Origin: Bolinopsis microptera
Taxonomy: Eukaryota > Ctenophora > Tentaculata > Lobata > Bolinopsidae
Direction of reading: 5' to 3'
Assembly (NCBI RefSeq): GCF_026151205.1
Contig: NC_087077.1
Coordinates: 3,472,001 to 3,536,000, forward strand
DNA: 64,000 nt
Shown: positions 23,601 to 34,628 of the stretch, piece by piece
Numbering within the stretch: the first letter of the stretch is position 1
Layout: every line of letters starts with the position of its first letter
Translations under genes and position numbers: made by a program
The notes under the pieces: model-generated
What the model was told of the DNA's origin: nothing
Database searches by the model: none
The model's input: only the letters and a program-made list of their open reading frames with translations

Positions 23601-26600
23601 CTGAGTGCCCAATTTAAATACTTCTTTCTGGTATGACTTAGTACCACCACTGGTTCGAGGAATTTGTCAACTCGAAAAATATTCGCGTTCATTTTTTTCA
23701 AATGGAGGTTCATTTTCACATTTATTTGATAGTTTGGATAGTCGGATCAAGCTAAATATTATTGAATTGTGTTTGGCCATTCGAATTACGTTTGTCCTGA
23801 AAGAATTAGAACTGTAGCTTCTCAGATGACCGAGATATGAAGCATAACGAGTTTATTCATTACGTGTGATCAGGTGATTGGTTTACCTAATCACGTGATA
23901 AGGTTCCCCCGTTAACTACCCCGTTAAACATTATGGGAATTGTTAAGGGTGCCCAATTAAGGTGTCGTGTCACGGTGTCACATAATCACCCAGTCAATAT
24001 TGTTAACGAGATACAGAAAATGCTTGATAACTTCGTCATTTCTAATCCGTTTTGCCTCATGTTTTCAGATCATATGCAACATTTGATAATCTACCGTCTC
24101 TGAAAAAATCAGGCGTTCAGCATGTTCAGAGAAAACAATATAGGTGTTTTAATATTGAATGGGCGTGGTCTAAAATATTCGAATTTTCAAATTTTGACGA
24201 CGGAATCCTCGAACCAGTAAGTACAGTATGCCATCTGCAAAGCAACAGCTCTCAAATATAAAACACGGCGGAGCTATTAAGGCCAACGTATGGGTACTGA
24301 CTTTTGGCCCACCCTGTACCTTATACCACTTAGAATAATGTTATGCATTTGGGCTTGAAATGCAATATAGCAAATACTAATCTGCAAAAGTAGTACCATC
24401 ATTGCATTTATCATTATGTTTTTTCGAGAGGGCTAGGATTTAACAGAGTAGCTCCCGATCATGCAGTATAAAAACATATTGCACCATGCGGCTTAACAAC
24501 TACCTGTGCTTTTGACGCATTTTATGCGGGCGTGATGCACAAAAATGGGGTGATTACTTATTGTTTAGAAATAGCTTTACGTAAAAATATCTTTAAAAAG
24601 CTCGGAGGATCATGTCATGGATGATATAATATCAGAATATTATAACTTATTTGGTCCGCGTCTGGTACAAGCAAATCTTTTGTTTGTTTCTGCTTTTGTA
24701 AGTTTATACTTCAAATAGATCTTAAGGCTGAGCGTGAGTTTGAGACGTCTAAAATGAAAGCTAAAGTTTATACTTAACAATAGCTTAATAATCAGGCACC
24801 TAACTCTACCCCTTATTAGAAGGTAAACAAACACTTATCAGTACTGTTGTTCCGTATTGAAAGAAAATACTTCTCCAAAGATCTGTACAGTTAACAGCCA
24901 TCCAGGTCCATCTCCCATTACTAACTATGTCGATATTTTCCGTTGTATGAAATCTTTAAAATTTGGTAGGAGTATTATTGAACGGCTCATTAAATTATAT
25001 TGCGCAATTAAAATACCAGGTATTTCCTTGGAAAGGAGGTATTATGTTTAATGGTACCCAGTGGCCGCAAATAAATATCCTTACAAAGGCATAGTGTACA
25101 CTATTTCACAATAATCACTCACATTTTGGTGCGTCATGTCTTTAATCGTATTTCAATACTATAGGTAGTTGTTAAGATGGCAGATTTACCTGGTTATTGG
25201 TTAACATGATACTCACTTGTTAAATGTAAATATTTTACTGCGTCAATTCAATCTTAAAGCGAGCTTATTACTTATTGAGTAGTATATCAGTAAAAACATC
25301 ATAATCTTCAGATACTTAAAATGCTCAATCCTGGTATCTCTAACAATAGTGTGTAATAACTAATACGGAGTGTTTATAAGTGTTTATAATAGTGTGTAAT
25401 AGTAGTGTGTAATACGGAGTGTTTATAATTTACAAAACCATGACATAACCACCTCACAGCCCTCTAATATAACATAATCCTACCTATACACATGTGTGAG
25501 ACATATTACACTTGCTATCACAAACTTAATAACACACCATCTAGCATCTGTCATGTCGGGAGGTACGTCGGTACTAATTACATATTTCGTTATTCTTCGG
25601 CATATTTCCACTTTCCTGTGTGTGTGTGTGTGTGTGTGTGCGTGTGTGCATGATATGTACGGCATTTTTAAAAGAATTTTAAGAATGTGAAATACCAGCA
25701 CACGCCGCACGTCGAGTAGGAGACGAAGGAGACTGCAGTTGGTTTGTTGTAGATAAAACCAGTGCTGAGTAGATAAAAGTGTAAGAGTGGAGCTGAGTGT
25801 CATGTTACAAGGTGATATCACTACTGAGCAGTACTGTATAAGATAATACATTGGGCCGGTCCCTCTTTTCTGGATGTAGAATGTTCATTTTACTTCCTAC
25901 ACAGATTCATTTTGTGTACTGAGATAAAACAACTTCTAATAGATTAACAGTACTCCGTTAGTACACCTGAGCTACTCTGCCATTATTAAGCTATAATATT
26001 AAAACGCTTCTATCATTTAGCTTTAACTAAGCTATGATAACTAAAACTGTTAAAATAGTAATTATTCAGAATTTTAATGAACTTACACAGATTATATCTT
26101 TTTGATTAATCAATATCGCAGAGTTTAATCAATATTCGGTCACACAATTAAGCAGTTCATAAACTTTACTTTACGTAAAGTACATTAAATAGTACCAGCA
26201 CAAATTATTATATTGAGGCAATATTGAGGTCACGTAGGATTAGAGGGTGGCTCGCAAGCCTGTATATACTATGTTGCAAGTCCATTACATTCAGGACGAT
26301 ACTTTTAAAACTTTCACAGGAAAGACATTCTAAAGAATAAATTGCACAATTTCGAATTTTATAAAGATCAGTATACTATTAAAATACTATCTGTAGCAAC
26401 TTTGACAAAAATTTGATTAGTGCAAATTTGGCACTCACCTCTTATATTTGTAACTTTTATTTGATTATCATAAGTTTTATGCACAAGAATGTTTGCCTAA
26501 AGCAATGGCATTGTGCAGTAGGCGGAGATTCTAATAACTGTGCAATTAGCAAACTGTCAACATCAAATTAAGTAGTACTCAAATATCATGACTCCTCAGT

Positions 26601-27436
26601 ATTTGATTCTAACCATAATAAGTAAATGAGAGGTGGACTAGCTTCAAATCTTAAACTTCAGTTTATTTTCCACTCTTTTTTTTGGAGATATGAAGATCTG
26701 AATATAATTTGGTAAACAGTGAATAACGTAACATCGAATATTTAAAATATCCCAAATATCTCCAGTATTAGAGTAAATCACTACAATCCGTTACAAAATT
26801 GTTGCACACTTTTCGGAAAACTGGCACAAAATATAGGAATTATAGAATATAAGGGGATGTGGAAACATAGAATCGTTACTGTGCTAATTTGATTTTTTAT
26901 AAATCATCAAAATTAAAAAACCTCTGATTTCAATCACTGATGACTAAAAGATTATCATGGTAATTATTAATTGTATTTACTTATTGAGTTTTATTGACAA
27001 TATCTTTTTATATGCTGTCAAAAAGACATGAAAACCAGGATATTCTACGCAAGTATATGAAATGAACTTACCAACAGCATCACCAAGAAGAGCCTGTTTG
27101 TATTTTACCAGAGCTTCATCATCTTTGTCCAACTCAGCAATCTCCTCTACTGATTTCTGTGGATACAATTATCATAAATCTTCAAAAGGGTGTACAAAAA
27201 ATAGCTGTGCTGCAATTTCACCAGCACCATCGCCTGTATTCAAGAAGCACTTACTGCTAGTAAGTGAAAACATAACGGATATGACTTGTACATGAGAACT
27301 GCAATTAATGTCCACTGCTGATTAATTATTAATCTAGAATGTGATGTTTTACCTTAGCAGGAGCTATGTATCCTGGGGTGATTTCTTCATCGTCAGATAC
27401 ATGACCACTGGCAGTGGCTGCAGGTGCGTCAGACAT
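17613..27436 (-). CDS. ARHGDIA: Rho GDP-dissociation inhibitor (RhoGDI)
   Basis: Six exons on the minus strand: 27436-27353, 27156-27072, 22011-21922, 18254-18117, 17967-17912 and 17750-17613. Phases agree throughout and give 196 aa (human ARHGDIA is 204). The N-terminal arm reads MSDAPAATASGHVSDDEE, then KSVEEIAELDKDDEALVKYK, the helix that binds Rho switch regions. The immunoglobulin-like C-terminal domain has LELDL-like IELDLAGDLSKLKE, VVIKEGCEYQL, NFSFHVAGEIVSGLRF, LMLGSFGPRDANHEF, DEAPKGALCRGKYHAKCKF and IDDDKTVHLAWEWTFKI. RhoGDI extracts prenylated Rho GTPases from membranes and keeps them in the GDP state. The symbol is given by family; which vertebrate paralogue (A, B or G) it matches is not decided. 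Introns 2 (5.1 kb) and 3 (3.7 kb) are long for this window and filled with repeats, so they may hold regulatory DNA. Confidence 0.92.
19371..19405. repeat. CAAA/CAA simple repeat
   Basis: A run of caacaacaaacaaacaaaca type lies in RhoGDI intron 3. The rest of that intron (18255-21921) shows no supported coding exon on either strand. Confidence 0.8.
22078..22215. repeat. Short tandem repeat, ggtaataata type
   Basis: About a dozen degenerate copies of a 10-bp unit (aataataggt) lie in RhoGDI intron 2, starting about 70 bases beyond the acceptor of exon 3. Confidence 0.85.
22541..22632. repeat. 18-bp tandem repeat, about five copies
   Basis: The unit agtgacagcactatatta is repeated head to tail in RhoGDI intron 2. 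It is small and nearly uniform. Confidence 0.85.
23011..23054. promoter_or_regulatory. Three regularly spaced TGACGTCA (CRE) sites
   Basis: Perfect TGACGTCA palindromes occur at 23011-23018, 23029-23036 and 23047-23054, exactly 18 bases apart in an 'agccagtg' context, followed at once by CACGTG near 23061. These are consensus CREB/ATF sites plus an E-box, inside RhoGDI intron 2. The array comes from a short tandem duplication; regulatory action is inferred only from the motif. Confidence 0.4.
23550..24316. mobile_element. Tc1/mariner-type MITE, 767 bp with 46-bp terminal inverted repeats
   Basis: The ends are near-perfect inverted repeats (23550-23595 and 24271-24316, one mismatch noted), starting CAGGGTGGGCCAAAAGTCAG. 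TA flanks both sides, as expected for IS630/Tc1/mariner target duplication. The interior has no transposase frame, so the element is non-autonomous. It sits in RhoGDI intron 2, and a related copy lies at 45795-46059. Confidence 0.85.
25617..25650. repeat. TG dinucleotide microsatellite
   Basis: A run of (tg)n with one interruption lies in RhoGDI intron 2. Just before it, 25330-25430 carries degenerate 'agtgtgtaata' and 'gtgtttataa' repeats. Confidence 0.9.
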
Positions 27437-28923
27437 TTTGACTTTTCAAGCTACAAACGTTTACAATGTTATGAAGATGATTTTCGTTCTGAACTTGGGT
27501 ACCATTTGGTTTTTTCAGCATAAACAAAAATTGAAGAAATATGTATATGTCAAACAAGGGAATTATGATGCACCAAATCAAATCAAATAATAAAACTTCA
27601 TCACTCGTCATCAAAATCGTTTCTACAAAAACTATCTAAATTAAACTTAAATTCTAGGTACATAGACTCCAACTAATCATGCTTCCCACTACTAAACAAC
27701 TTAATTAAAAGTTGTTTGGCATCATGGGGATTAAATCTTAGCTATTCATTATGCTTTTCTTTGTTATTGACATAATTGGTTCCTTCAATTTTTCTTAATC
27801 ACATCATTGTGATTCAAGAAACAGAGGATTCAGGATGTAACACACATACTCACTGTATTGTTGACACATGGGCTAGCGCCAGCCTGTTTCCTCTTCTCAG
27901 GCCATGGAAATTATTCAAAAGAAGTTTTTATAAAAAACAAACATTGTCTGCCACATCATGTAAAACAAATCAGAGGATATTATATAAGAGATTGGCTAGA
28001 AGGCAGTGTCCTGGAGAAATATGTAAGGCTGCGACAAGGTGGCTAAAAGGAGGAAAATATGTTTTCTGCATCTTCATTCTTCAAACACAAGTTTTACACT
28101 AGAGAGGCAAGTTTATTGAGATATTTGGTTACTACACCAGCGTGCATGTCGGACCATGAATTTTCAACCAGCTTCTTTATTTTAAATAACAAGGTGATGA
28201 ATTTCAATTTGAAATTCAAGATATTTATACGCACATCTAAAGTATGGCATAAATTACAGCCCCACTGTTACCATTAGAGAGGGATGTCGTTTTCCGAAGT
28301 AAGCCTTTTTGTAAAAAATCATCCGATTTGTCAACCATATTCAGCTAGACCATTGACTTTGGCCTCCAGAATAATGTATCGCCTTCCCTGCATAGATACT
28401 GTTAAGGTAAAAGTTCGACACACTCTCTCAGCGATACTGTATTTCCTTAACATGCACTTATGAGGACATATTTAGCAGCCATCACCTTTATATTATATTT
28501 ATTAAAGGAAAACAAATTTTAGGATTCAATAAATATTGTTAATGAAATTATATGATATACTAACAAAATTTGAAATCGTGTGACAGGCCGCGCTGTCCAC
28601 CCTCACTTTACGGGTGGTCCGTATAGTAAGTTCTTTACAAATTAGTAAAACAGCTGGAATCATCAAAAGGAGCATTACCAAAGCCATTAGTAATATATAA
28701 AATTATTAATCCCACAAAGACAGTGCTTTTTAAAACTCAATATGATCTGCAATAACAGAAAGAGGTGACGATTAAAAATTATTGTTGAAAAACATTTGAA
28801 ACATAACCCTCTTAAATCAATTATAGTTATAAAATTATTCAAACAATATACACATAATATAGCAATGACCCTATATAAAATCAAACCTTTAAGAATATAC
28901 AAAATTCCCTAAGCACTCAAAAA
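27437..28923. other. Upstream region of RhoGDI, no supported gene
   Basis: Several ORFs of 60-108 codons overlap at 27776-28277, but none has family similarity, a signal peptide or consistent exons. The stretch directly above 27436 should hold the RhoGDI promoter and any untranslated first exon. The rest is AT-rich with no visible repeat. Confidence 0.5.
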
Positions 28924-29775
28924 TTACCCTTGGCCTTGTGGCTCCAAGTTAAGATCTAGACTGTTTATATTAACAATGTTTTTTCTCGCACCTCTGTCTC
29001 CACGGAGAGAAATCACTGTTGTTCTTAGGATTTCAAAGCGAAGGCGCTTTCTGATGTAACCTACAGCATCCGAGTACCTCTGGCCAGTGTGGTACTCCAT
29101 CTTACTGGCCAGCTTTTTTACCAGTCTTTCAGCTTCACTACCCATTCCACCAGAAGTCGAGAACACTAAAGGTGTGAAGCTTCCTTTCTCCACTTCAAGA
29201 ACCCTTGCGTTGTAACATCGCTTTTTCTCATTTTCATGGGACTGGTACATTGCTGGGATCGATTTGCTTGCATTGGAGGGGGCTGGGGCATGAAATACCC
29301 TTACATCAAAATATGCCCTCTCTGAAGCATTCCAAATCGATCTTGCAGAAATGTCCAGCCTAGCTTGGTCTCCAAGTACTGTTCCCTTAGGCAACTTCAG
29401 ACCATCAACTGGAAGAAGAACTGGCTCAGTCTGCACATCCTTGCATTTCACAGTTCTCATTAGTTCAGCAAAGGTGTCTCTCAGCGAGTTGTGCCGCAGT
29501 GACACATATCCACCGAGTTTGCAGATAAGCGCATGGTTTGCTGAGAACTTTTGGCCACACGTACATGTCTTAGGGCTGTCCTTTAAGTTCAGGTTGTACC
29601 TGAGAGCTAATGCGTCTGAGAACTGTTGTTTGTTCATCAGATATCCGTACTCTTTTAAAGGTAGTGCTGTTAACCAAGCACTTGCCCCTTTCTCAGCAGC
29701 TAGTTGGAACATCAACTTTGCCAGTGGTGTTGACTCGAGCTCCTGGCGTATTTCCGCTTGTTTTTGTCGATAGAA
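28924..29775 (-). pseudogene. Retroelement polyprotein, C-terminal nuclease-like segment
   Basis: The minus-strand frame reads ELESTPLAKLMFQLAAEKG, ASAWLTALPLKEYGYLMNK, FSDALALRYNL, CTCGQKFSANHALICKLGGYVSLRHN, and later ARLDISARSIWN, YFDVRVFHAPAPSNA, ENEKKRCYNARVLEVEKGSF and TPLVFSTSGGMG. This block order is known to me from the C-terminus of reverse-transcriptase polyproteins common in cnidarian and other invertebrate genomes. It comprises a CxC...HaxxC zinc-binding knuckle followed by a probable PD-(D/E)XK-type region (D...D-x-R, E...K). There is no RT domain upstream here, so it is a truncated copy. It still reads openly to a stop at 28924 and could have decayed only recently. Confidence 0.65.
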
Positions 29776-30766
29776 GAGTGAAACAAATTTTAGTGAAACA
29801 AATTTAAAATTTTATCCTTTATTTTACAATCATAATATAATAATATTTATAAGCATCCGTTTTGAAAGTTTTAAATTTTAATATATTCACATTTCTATTT
29901 AAAATTCAATTTAATGTATAAGTCAATAACTGGCCGCCAAAGCCGCGCATTCTTAAAAACATGATTAAATTGTTTATGATTATACGACAAATAGAAATAA
30001 ATTTAAAATTATCCGTGGTTTTTAAAAAATAAATTATAATCTTACCTAAATCCAAAGCCAGCTTTGTAAAATTTACTTTTAGATCAAAACATATCGTCAA
30101 TTCTAAATATTTACAATGCAACATTTCATTAATTTACATACAAGCGTACTCCAGCCCCTGCACGCATCCGTTAGTAAAACAAAGTATAGTAAAACAAAGT
30201 ATTTTATTTATTAGCAGTGCAATCAATTCATATGATATAATTATAAGAATCCAATAGTATGTCACACCTATTTAACTGTTACGTTCGAGTAGTCGTGCCA
30301 TGGCTAAATTTAACTAGGACCAGTGGTGTCGATTAACATTTTAAAAGGTGATTCTAAGTGACACAAATGGAAAATTTTAAGAAAAGACGGATCAAAACAC
30401 AGATCCAAGGACAAGGAGACCCCACTGCAGGACCATACATGCTATTGGCTTGTGCATGGCCCAAAAGGTTCCAGTTGTCCAGGAAACTGTACGTAGCTGG
30501 TCAACTAGTTTTGAATTCAGACTAGGCTTGATGAGTTCTGGGGTTTCTAGAGTAGGATTTGATGGTGCCAGGTTTGTTCAGGCGGACATGGAAATTATGC
30601 GAGGAATATATAGGTATATAAAAATCATATCAATATAAAAATAGATCCAAAAATAGATCCAAAGATTCACACGGCAGTCAGGGAACTTCCAGACAGGATG
30701 CTTTTGAAACAGGTATAATTAGCGCTTTTGTAATTAGTTGTATGCAAGGGATGGGATGCTGATTGA

Positions 30767-31738
30767 CTAAGCTGGTTCAATGCCCCAGCTATTTAGGGGG
30801 AGCCACTCAATTTCACGCCCAGGTGTTGTCAATTGCTGGGTTTCAAGTAAGAGCTTTTTGATACGGCTCTTGATAATTGAGATGGGGGAAGAAAGGTCGG
30901 AAAATTTACTAGAGCCAGGGACCATGACATTGTTTTCATTAGGAGTGCATTTGTCGAATATTTTATCAACCAAACTGTTCCATATAGTCGTACCTTTGAA
31001 GACAAAATTGTGTTTAGAAATTTCAAGTTTGTGTCGGGGGACCCGCATAGTTTGGCTACATGCTCTGGAACTTGTTTGAAATAAACTTGTCAGAGAGATA
31101 GGTTGATGCAGTTTCAAGATTTTAAACAGTTCAGTGGATATATGTTGGGTGTACAGGTTGTGGATTGACATGATTTTCTCGGTATTGAATATTGGCTTAG
31201 TGTTTTCCAAAGCAAAGCTCCTTTTTGCGATGTGTTCACTGTATGGTCTTGCACGTGCACATGTTTCATAATACTCTGCCCGGTCAAAGCTTGGTTTGCT
31301 TCCAAATAGAAGGCGTACACATCTTTTTTGGATGGAGAACAGTTTAGATAGTCTATAAGGTGTGACACCACCCCAGCTACTGATACAGTAGCTCATATGA
31401 GACTTGAATAAGGAGTCATACAGCTTATGGTACTCTGTTTCTGGAATAAACTTCATAATACGTTTAATTATAGCTATACTTGTAGTTAGTTTACTTTTTA
31501 TGTTATCTAGTTGGGGTTCCCAGGATAGTTCATGGTATATGATAACACCAAGGAATCTCACTTTATCTACTCGTGTAAGTGTGTTGCCTGATAACGTGAG
31601 TGAGTTCTCAGAGCCATATTCACGAGCACGTGCACAGGATGAGTACCGGCCAGGTCTGAATAACATGTAGACCGATTTGCTTTGGTTAATGTGCAGCAAG
31701 TTAGATTCCATATAGTCATTTAGGAGTAAACGCTTCAC
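30767..31738 (-). pseudogene. LINE reverse transcriptase, C-terminal half
   Basis: The 323-aa minus-strand frame begins after the catalytic palm. It reads HINQSKSVYMLF, VRFLGVIIYHELSWEPQLD, LYDSLFKSHMSYCISSWGG, LFSIQKRCVRLLF and FKGTTIWNSLVDKI. This is the standard order of the thumb and C-terminal domain of non-LTR (LINE) reverse transcriptases (F-L-G-V then LSW then the S-W-G block). The active-site YADD and the endonuclease are missing, which is expected for a 5'-truncated insertion, though truncation and decay cannot be told apart here. It lies between two pieces of a different retroelement. Confidence 0.8.
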
Positions 31739-32104
31739 AAACTAAAGTGCTTACAACATACAAAATTTAAAACCATCAACACGGTTATAGTTCATATCAA
31801 GGGCCAATTTGGTATACCTCTATTTCGTTGTAATATCTAGTATATCTTCACATCTTAATACTATAATGAAATACAATAGGATACATGTTTCGAGAAAGAA
31901 AGGTTGGTCCGATTATAAACAAAAGTAAACAAAAGTCCATCAGGGACTCCAAGGAGTCGAAAAAGGTACACGGCTGCTGTCTGGTGCTGCTAGGCATTTA
32001 TTGATCAAGATGTTTTACTGTATTGGTTTTTGATGATTCTATTGTTCGTGACTAATCAAGTTCTAAGTGGGGGTATAAAGTGCTGCTTAAGATACTTCGT
32101 CATC

Positions 32105-32473
32105 TCATGTCCAGTATAATGAATAAGATAGTAAACAATATAGTTTCAGTAGTTGAAAGAGATTTCTTTCAGTTGTTATCTCAGTTTTCACTCCTTTGCT
32201 TACTCTCCAGTCCTCTGTGTAGTTGTCTACCTGCTTGAGAATAGCTTCTTTAAGGGGTTTTGTGGCTCTACATGAGAATTTGTACTCTCGGTCTGCCATG
32301 TCCATCATAACTGGTATACCCAATCCTCCATATCTTGGTGGTAGAGCCATTATGTTCCTTAGTTCATCAGTGCAGCTAAACAGCCTGTTGATGATAGCTG
32401 GGATAAACTCATCGCGTGTTACTTGTTCCAGAGGAGTGAGCCTATCTGCAACTCCTGGGGTAGTTCTGCACAC
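32105..32473 (-). pseudogene. Retroelement polyprotein, segment following the RT domain
   Basis: The minus-strand frame contains LTPLEQVTRDEFIPAII and MALPPRYGGLGIPVMMDMAD with ATKPLKEAIL. In invertebrate RT polyproteins this LP-R-GGLGI segment lies between the RT and the ASSWLT/CACGKPF block seen at 28924-29775. This piece and that one are therefore probably the two parts of one element, in the correct order on the minus strand, split by the LINE fragment. Confidence 0.6.
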
Positions 32474-32924
32474 ATAGTTCCATCTTTTACTAAGTATGCA
32501 CTGTATGCTATTTGAGGTTCTCTTGATGCTATATCACTTAATTGTTTAAGATCACGACACCATTCTTTAATCAATTATAGTAACTTATTATTGAACAATG
32601 TATAAATATTATATGATATGGGTGAGCTCCAATGTGTAAATATTTATGTCATGTACTAAATTTAGCTTGTCTCACATCGCAAAAACTGTTTTTTGGTAAA
32701 TTAGTTATTTCGTGGCTATTATTTGTGGCTATTTGCTGCTAAACGTTGCACGTGTACTTATATTAATTGTGGCCAGGACTTAACTGACCAGGGCCTAAAT
32801 TAAAAGTAAAAGAAATAGCGACTTCCGGTTTCTTGCAAAATGTTTGCCTTGTCACTTGTAAAAATAACTTGCCCCAGGGGGAAATTAGGGACAATAAGGT
32901 GCAGGGGAGCAATGTTTTATTAAA

Positions 32925-33060
32925 CAGATGTTACTCGTATAAAATTCTTCGAAGTAGCGCGCCGCTTTTTCTTTCGAGGACTTCGCCGCTTCGACGCGCC
33001 GCGCAAACTAGCATTCAATCTCGATGGATTGACATCGTCAATCAACTTTTCTCGAAATGT
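32925..33060. repeat. GC-rich foldback family copy
   Basis: It contains gatgttactcgtataaaatt, cttcgaagtagcgcgccgct, cgcgccgcgcaaactagcat and gacatcgtcaatcaac. These are the same words, inverted, as at 1610-1760 and 2040-2110. Confidence 0.65.
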
Positions 33061-33674
33061 TTGTAGGTTTATAACCATTCAGGACGCGCCCGAGTTGGAC
33101 TCAATATTTTACGAGTGTCACCGGCCGTTAACGAAATGTTGGCCCAAGTCTTAAGTGCTACAAAATCAAAATAACGCGCCGGGCTAGTCCATTGCATTAA
33201 CAATGCACAATGTTTTACTATTGGATAAAGAATATTTACATTTAATAAATAACTTATTAATACGTCCAATCACAAATTAAATTCATTACATATTACACTG
33301 CACTTAAAAAATTTCATATTTCAAGAACAAATATACAAAATTTAAACGTAAATTTAGGTAGTCAAATTGGTTTATTTTACTTATTTCCTCGCCCAAAAAT
33401 TATTACGTGACTTTGGTTTTCATGATTTTGCAGCCGAACAAAACGGTTTTACGTAAACCCTTATCCCAACCCAAACGCAAACCATATTATAATAACCCCA
33501 AAGCTATCCTTTAACCCTTATCCTAACCTGTGCGCCATATAACAAATCCCCAGGGATGCATTTTGACCCTACGTCATGGGGGTGATTCGGAATCAGCGTT
33601 TAAGAACACACCGATTCAAATGATTTTAATTACATACTCTCAGTTCAGGGCCTTTTTATACAGCGTGTATATGT

Positions 33675-34015
33675 GGAGGACTTCGCCGCTTCAACGCGCC
33701 GCGCGAACTAGCATTCTTGCTTCGTCGATCGTTGCTCTGCTTCGCAGACAGCAAAGCAACGATCTCGATCATGGGTTGACATCGTCAATCAACGTGTATA
33801 TTGATTAAATACTAGCGCACTAGCTGCTAGTATACTTGTGTCATTTAATTTTAAATCAAATTTATTCGGATGTATATATATTTATTGATTGTTTGATTCA
33901 CGATGTCAATCCTTCGCAGCTCGGTGAGGCACAGTGGTGCATCTCGCCGATCTACCGAAGCGAGAAGCATTATTTGATGCGCGCGCGACCCAGTAGTGCA
34001 TCGCGCTACAAATTG
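33675..34015. repeat. Two more foldback family copies, one a bell-shaped inverted repeat
   Basis: 33675-33800 holds ggacttcgccgcttcaacgc, 'gaactagcattcttgcttcg' and a local inverted repeat around 'cgatcgttgctctgcttcgc' and 'agcaaagcaacgatctcgat'. 33895-34010 holds 'cgatgtcaatccttcgcagc' and 'gacccagtagtgcatcgcgc', matching 2130-2160 near the left edge. Confidence 0.6.
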
Positions 34016-34628
34016 ATTGTATATTGAATTGGTGATAAATTACAAATTGTCTTTTCTCAAAAAAAATTGTCTTTTCTCTTTTCTCAAGGATTTCTTAAAA
34101 TGTGGGCAAGCGATTCAGTGGGAGCGAATCGAATTATACAAAAAAACAAAACAATTATGCTAAGTTAAATAAAAATTTGTTGTTAAAAGTCTTTTAGGAA
34201 AAGTGAGCCATAAACCAGTAAATTGGGTAAATGGTTAATAAAACAAAACCAAGACTTGACCTGATGAAGAACGCCGTGCATATTTCCTTGATGGACGTTG
34301 GATACCTCTTTTGTGGCGAAACATGCACTCCGGTCGTGCGATCAAAAGGGGTGGCAGCGTGTGTCAAATATTTCCGCTATCTTCCATTATTATACTTAAA
34401 AAATCGAGCGCAACGCTATTCCATGTTACGATATATAATAGTGTTTACATCATTGAGATAACTATAAAGAGTCCTGGATCATGGATGTAGAAAAAGCTAC
34501 CTCCACCCCAATAATTTTCAGAACCACACGAAGAATAGCACTGAAGGCATTTAAATTCATTTAATATTTCCTAATATTTCCTAATTAAATAATTGGAATG
34601 TCAAGGCTTCTTTTATAACAGCTACATA

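Noticed and set aside
27776-28277. Protein-coding gene upstream of RhoGDI
   Set aside because: Overlapping frames of about 60-108 codons without motifs, partner exons or family similarity.
30450-30638. Short plus-strand ORF between retroelement pieces
   Set aside because: No recognised motif; it lies in probable retroelement flank and overlaps another frame starting near 30370.
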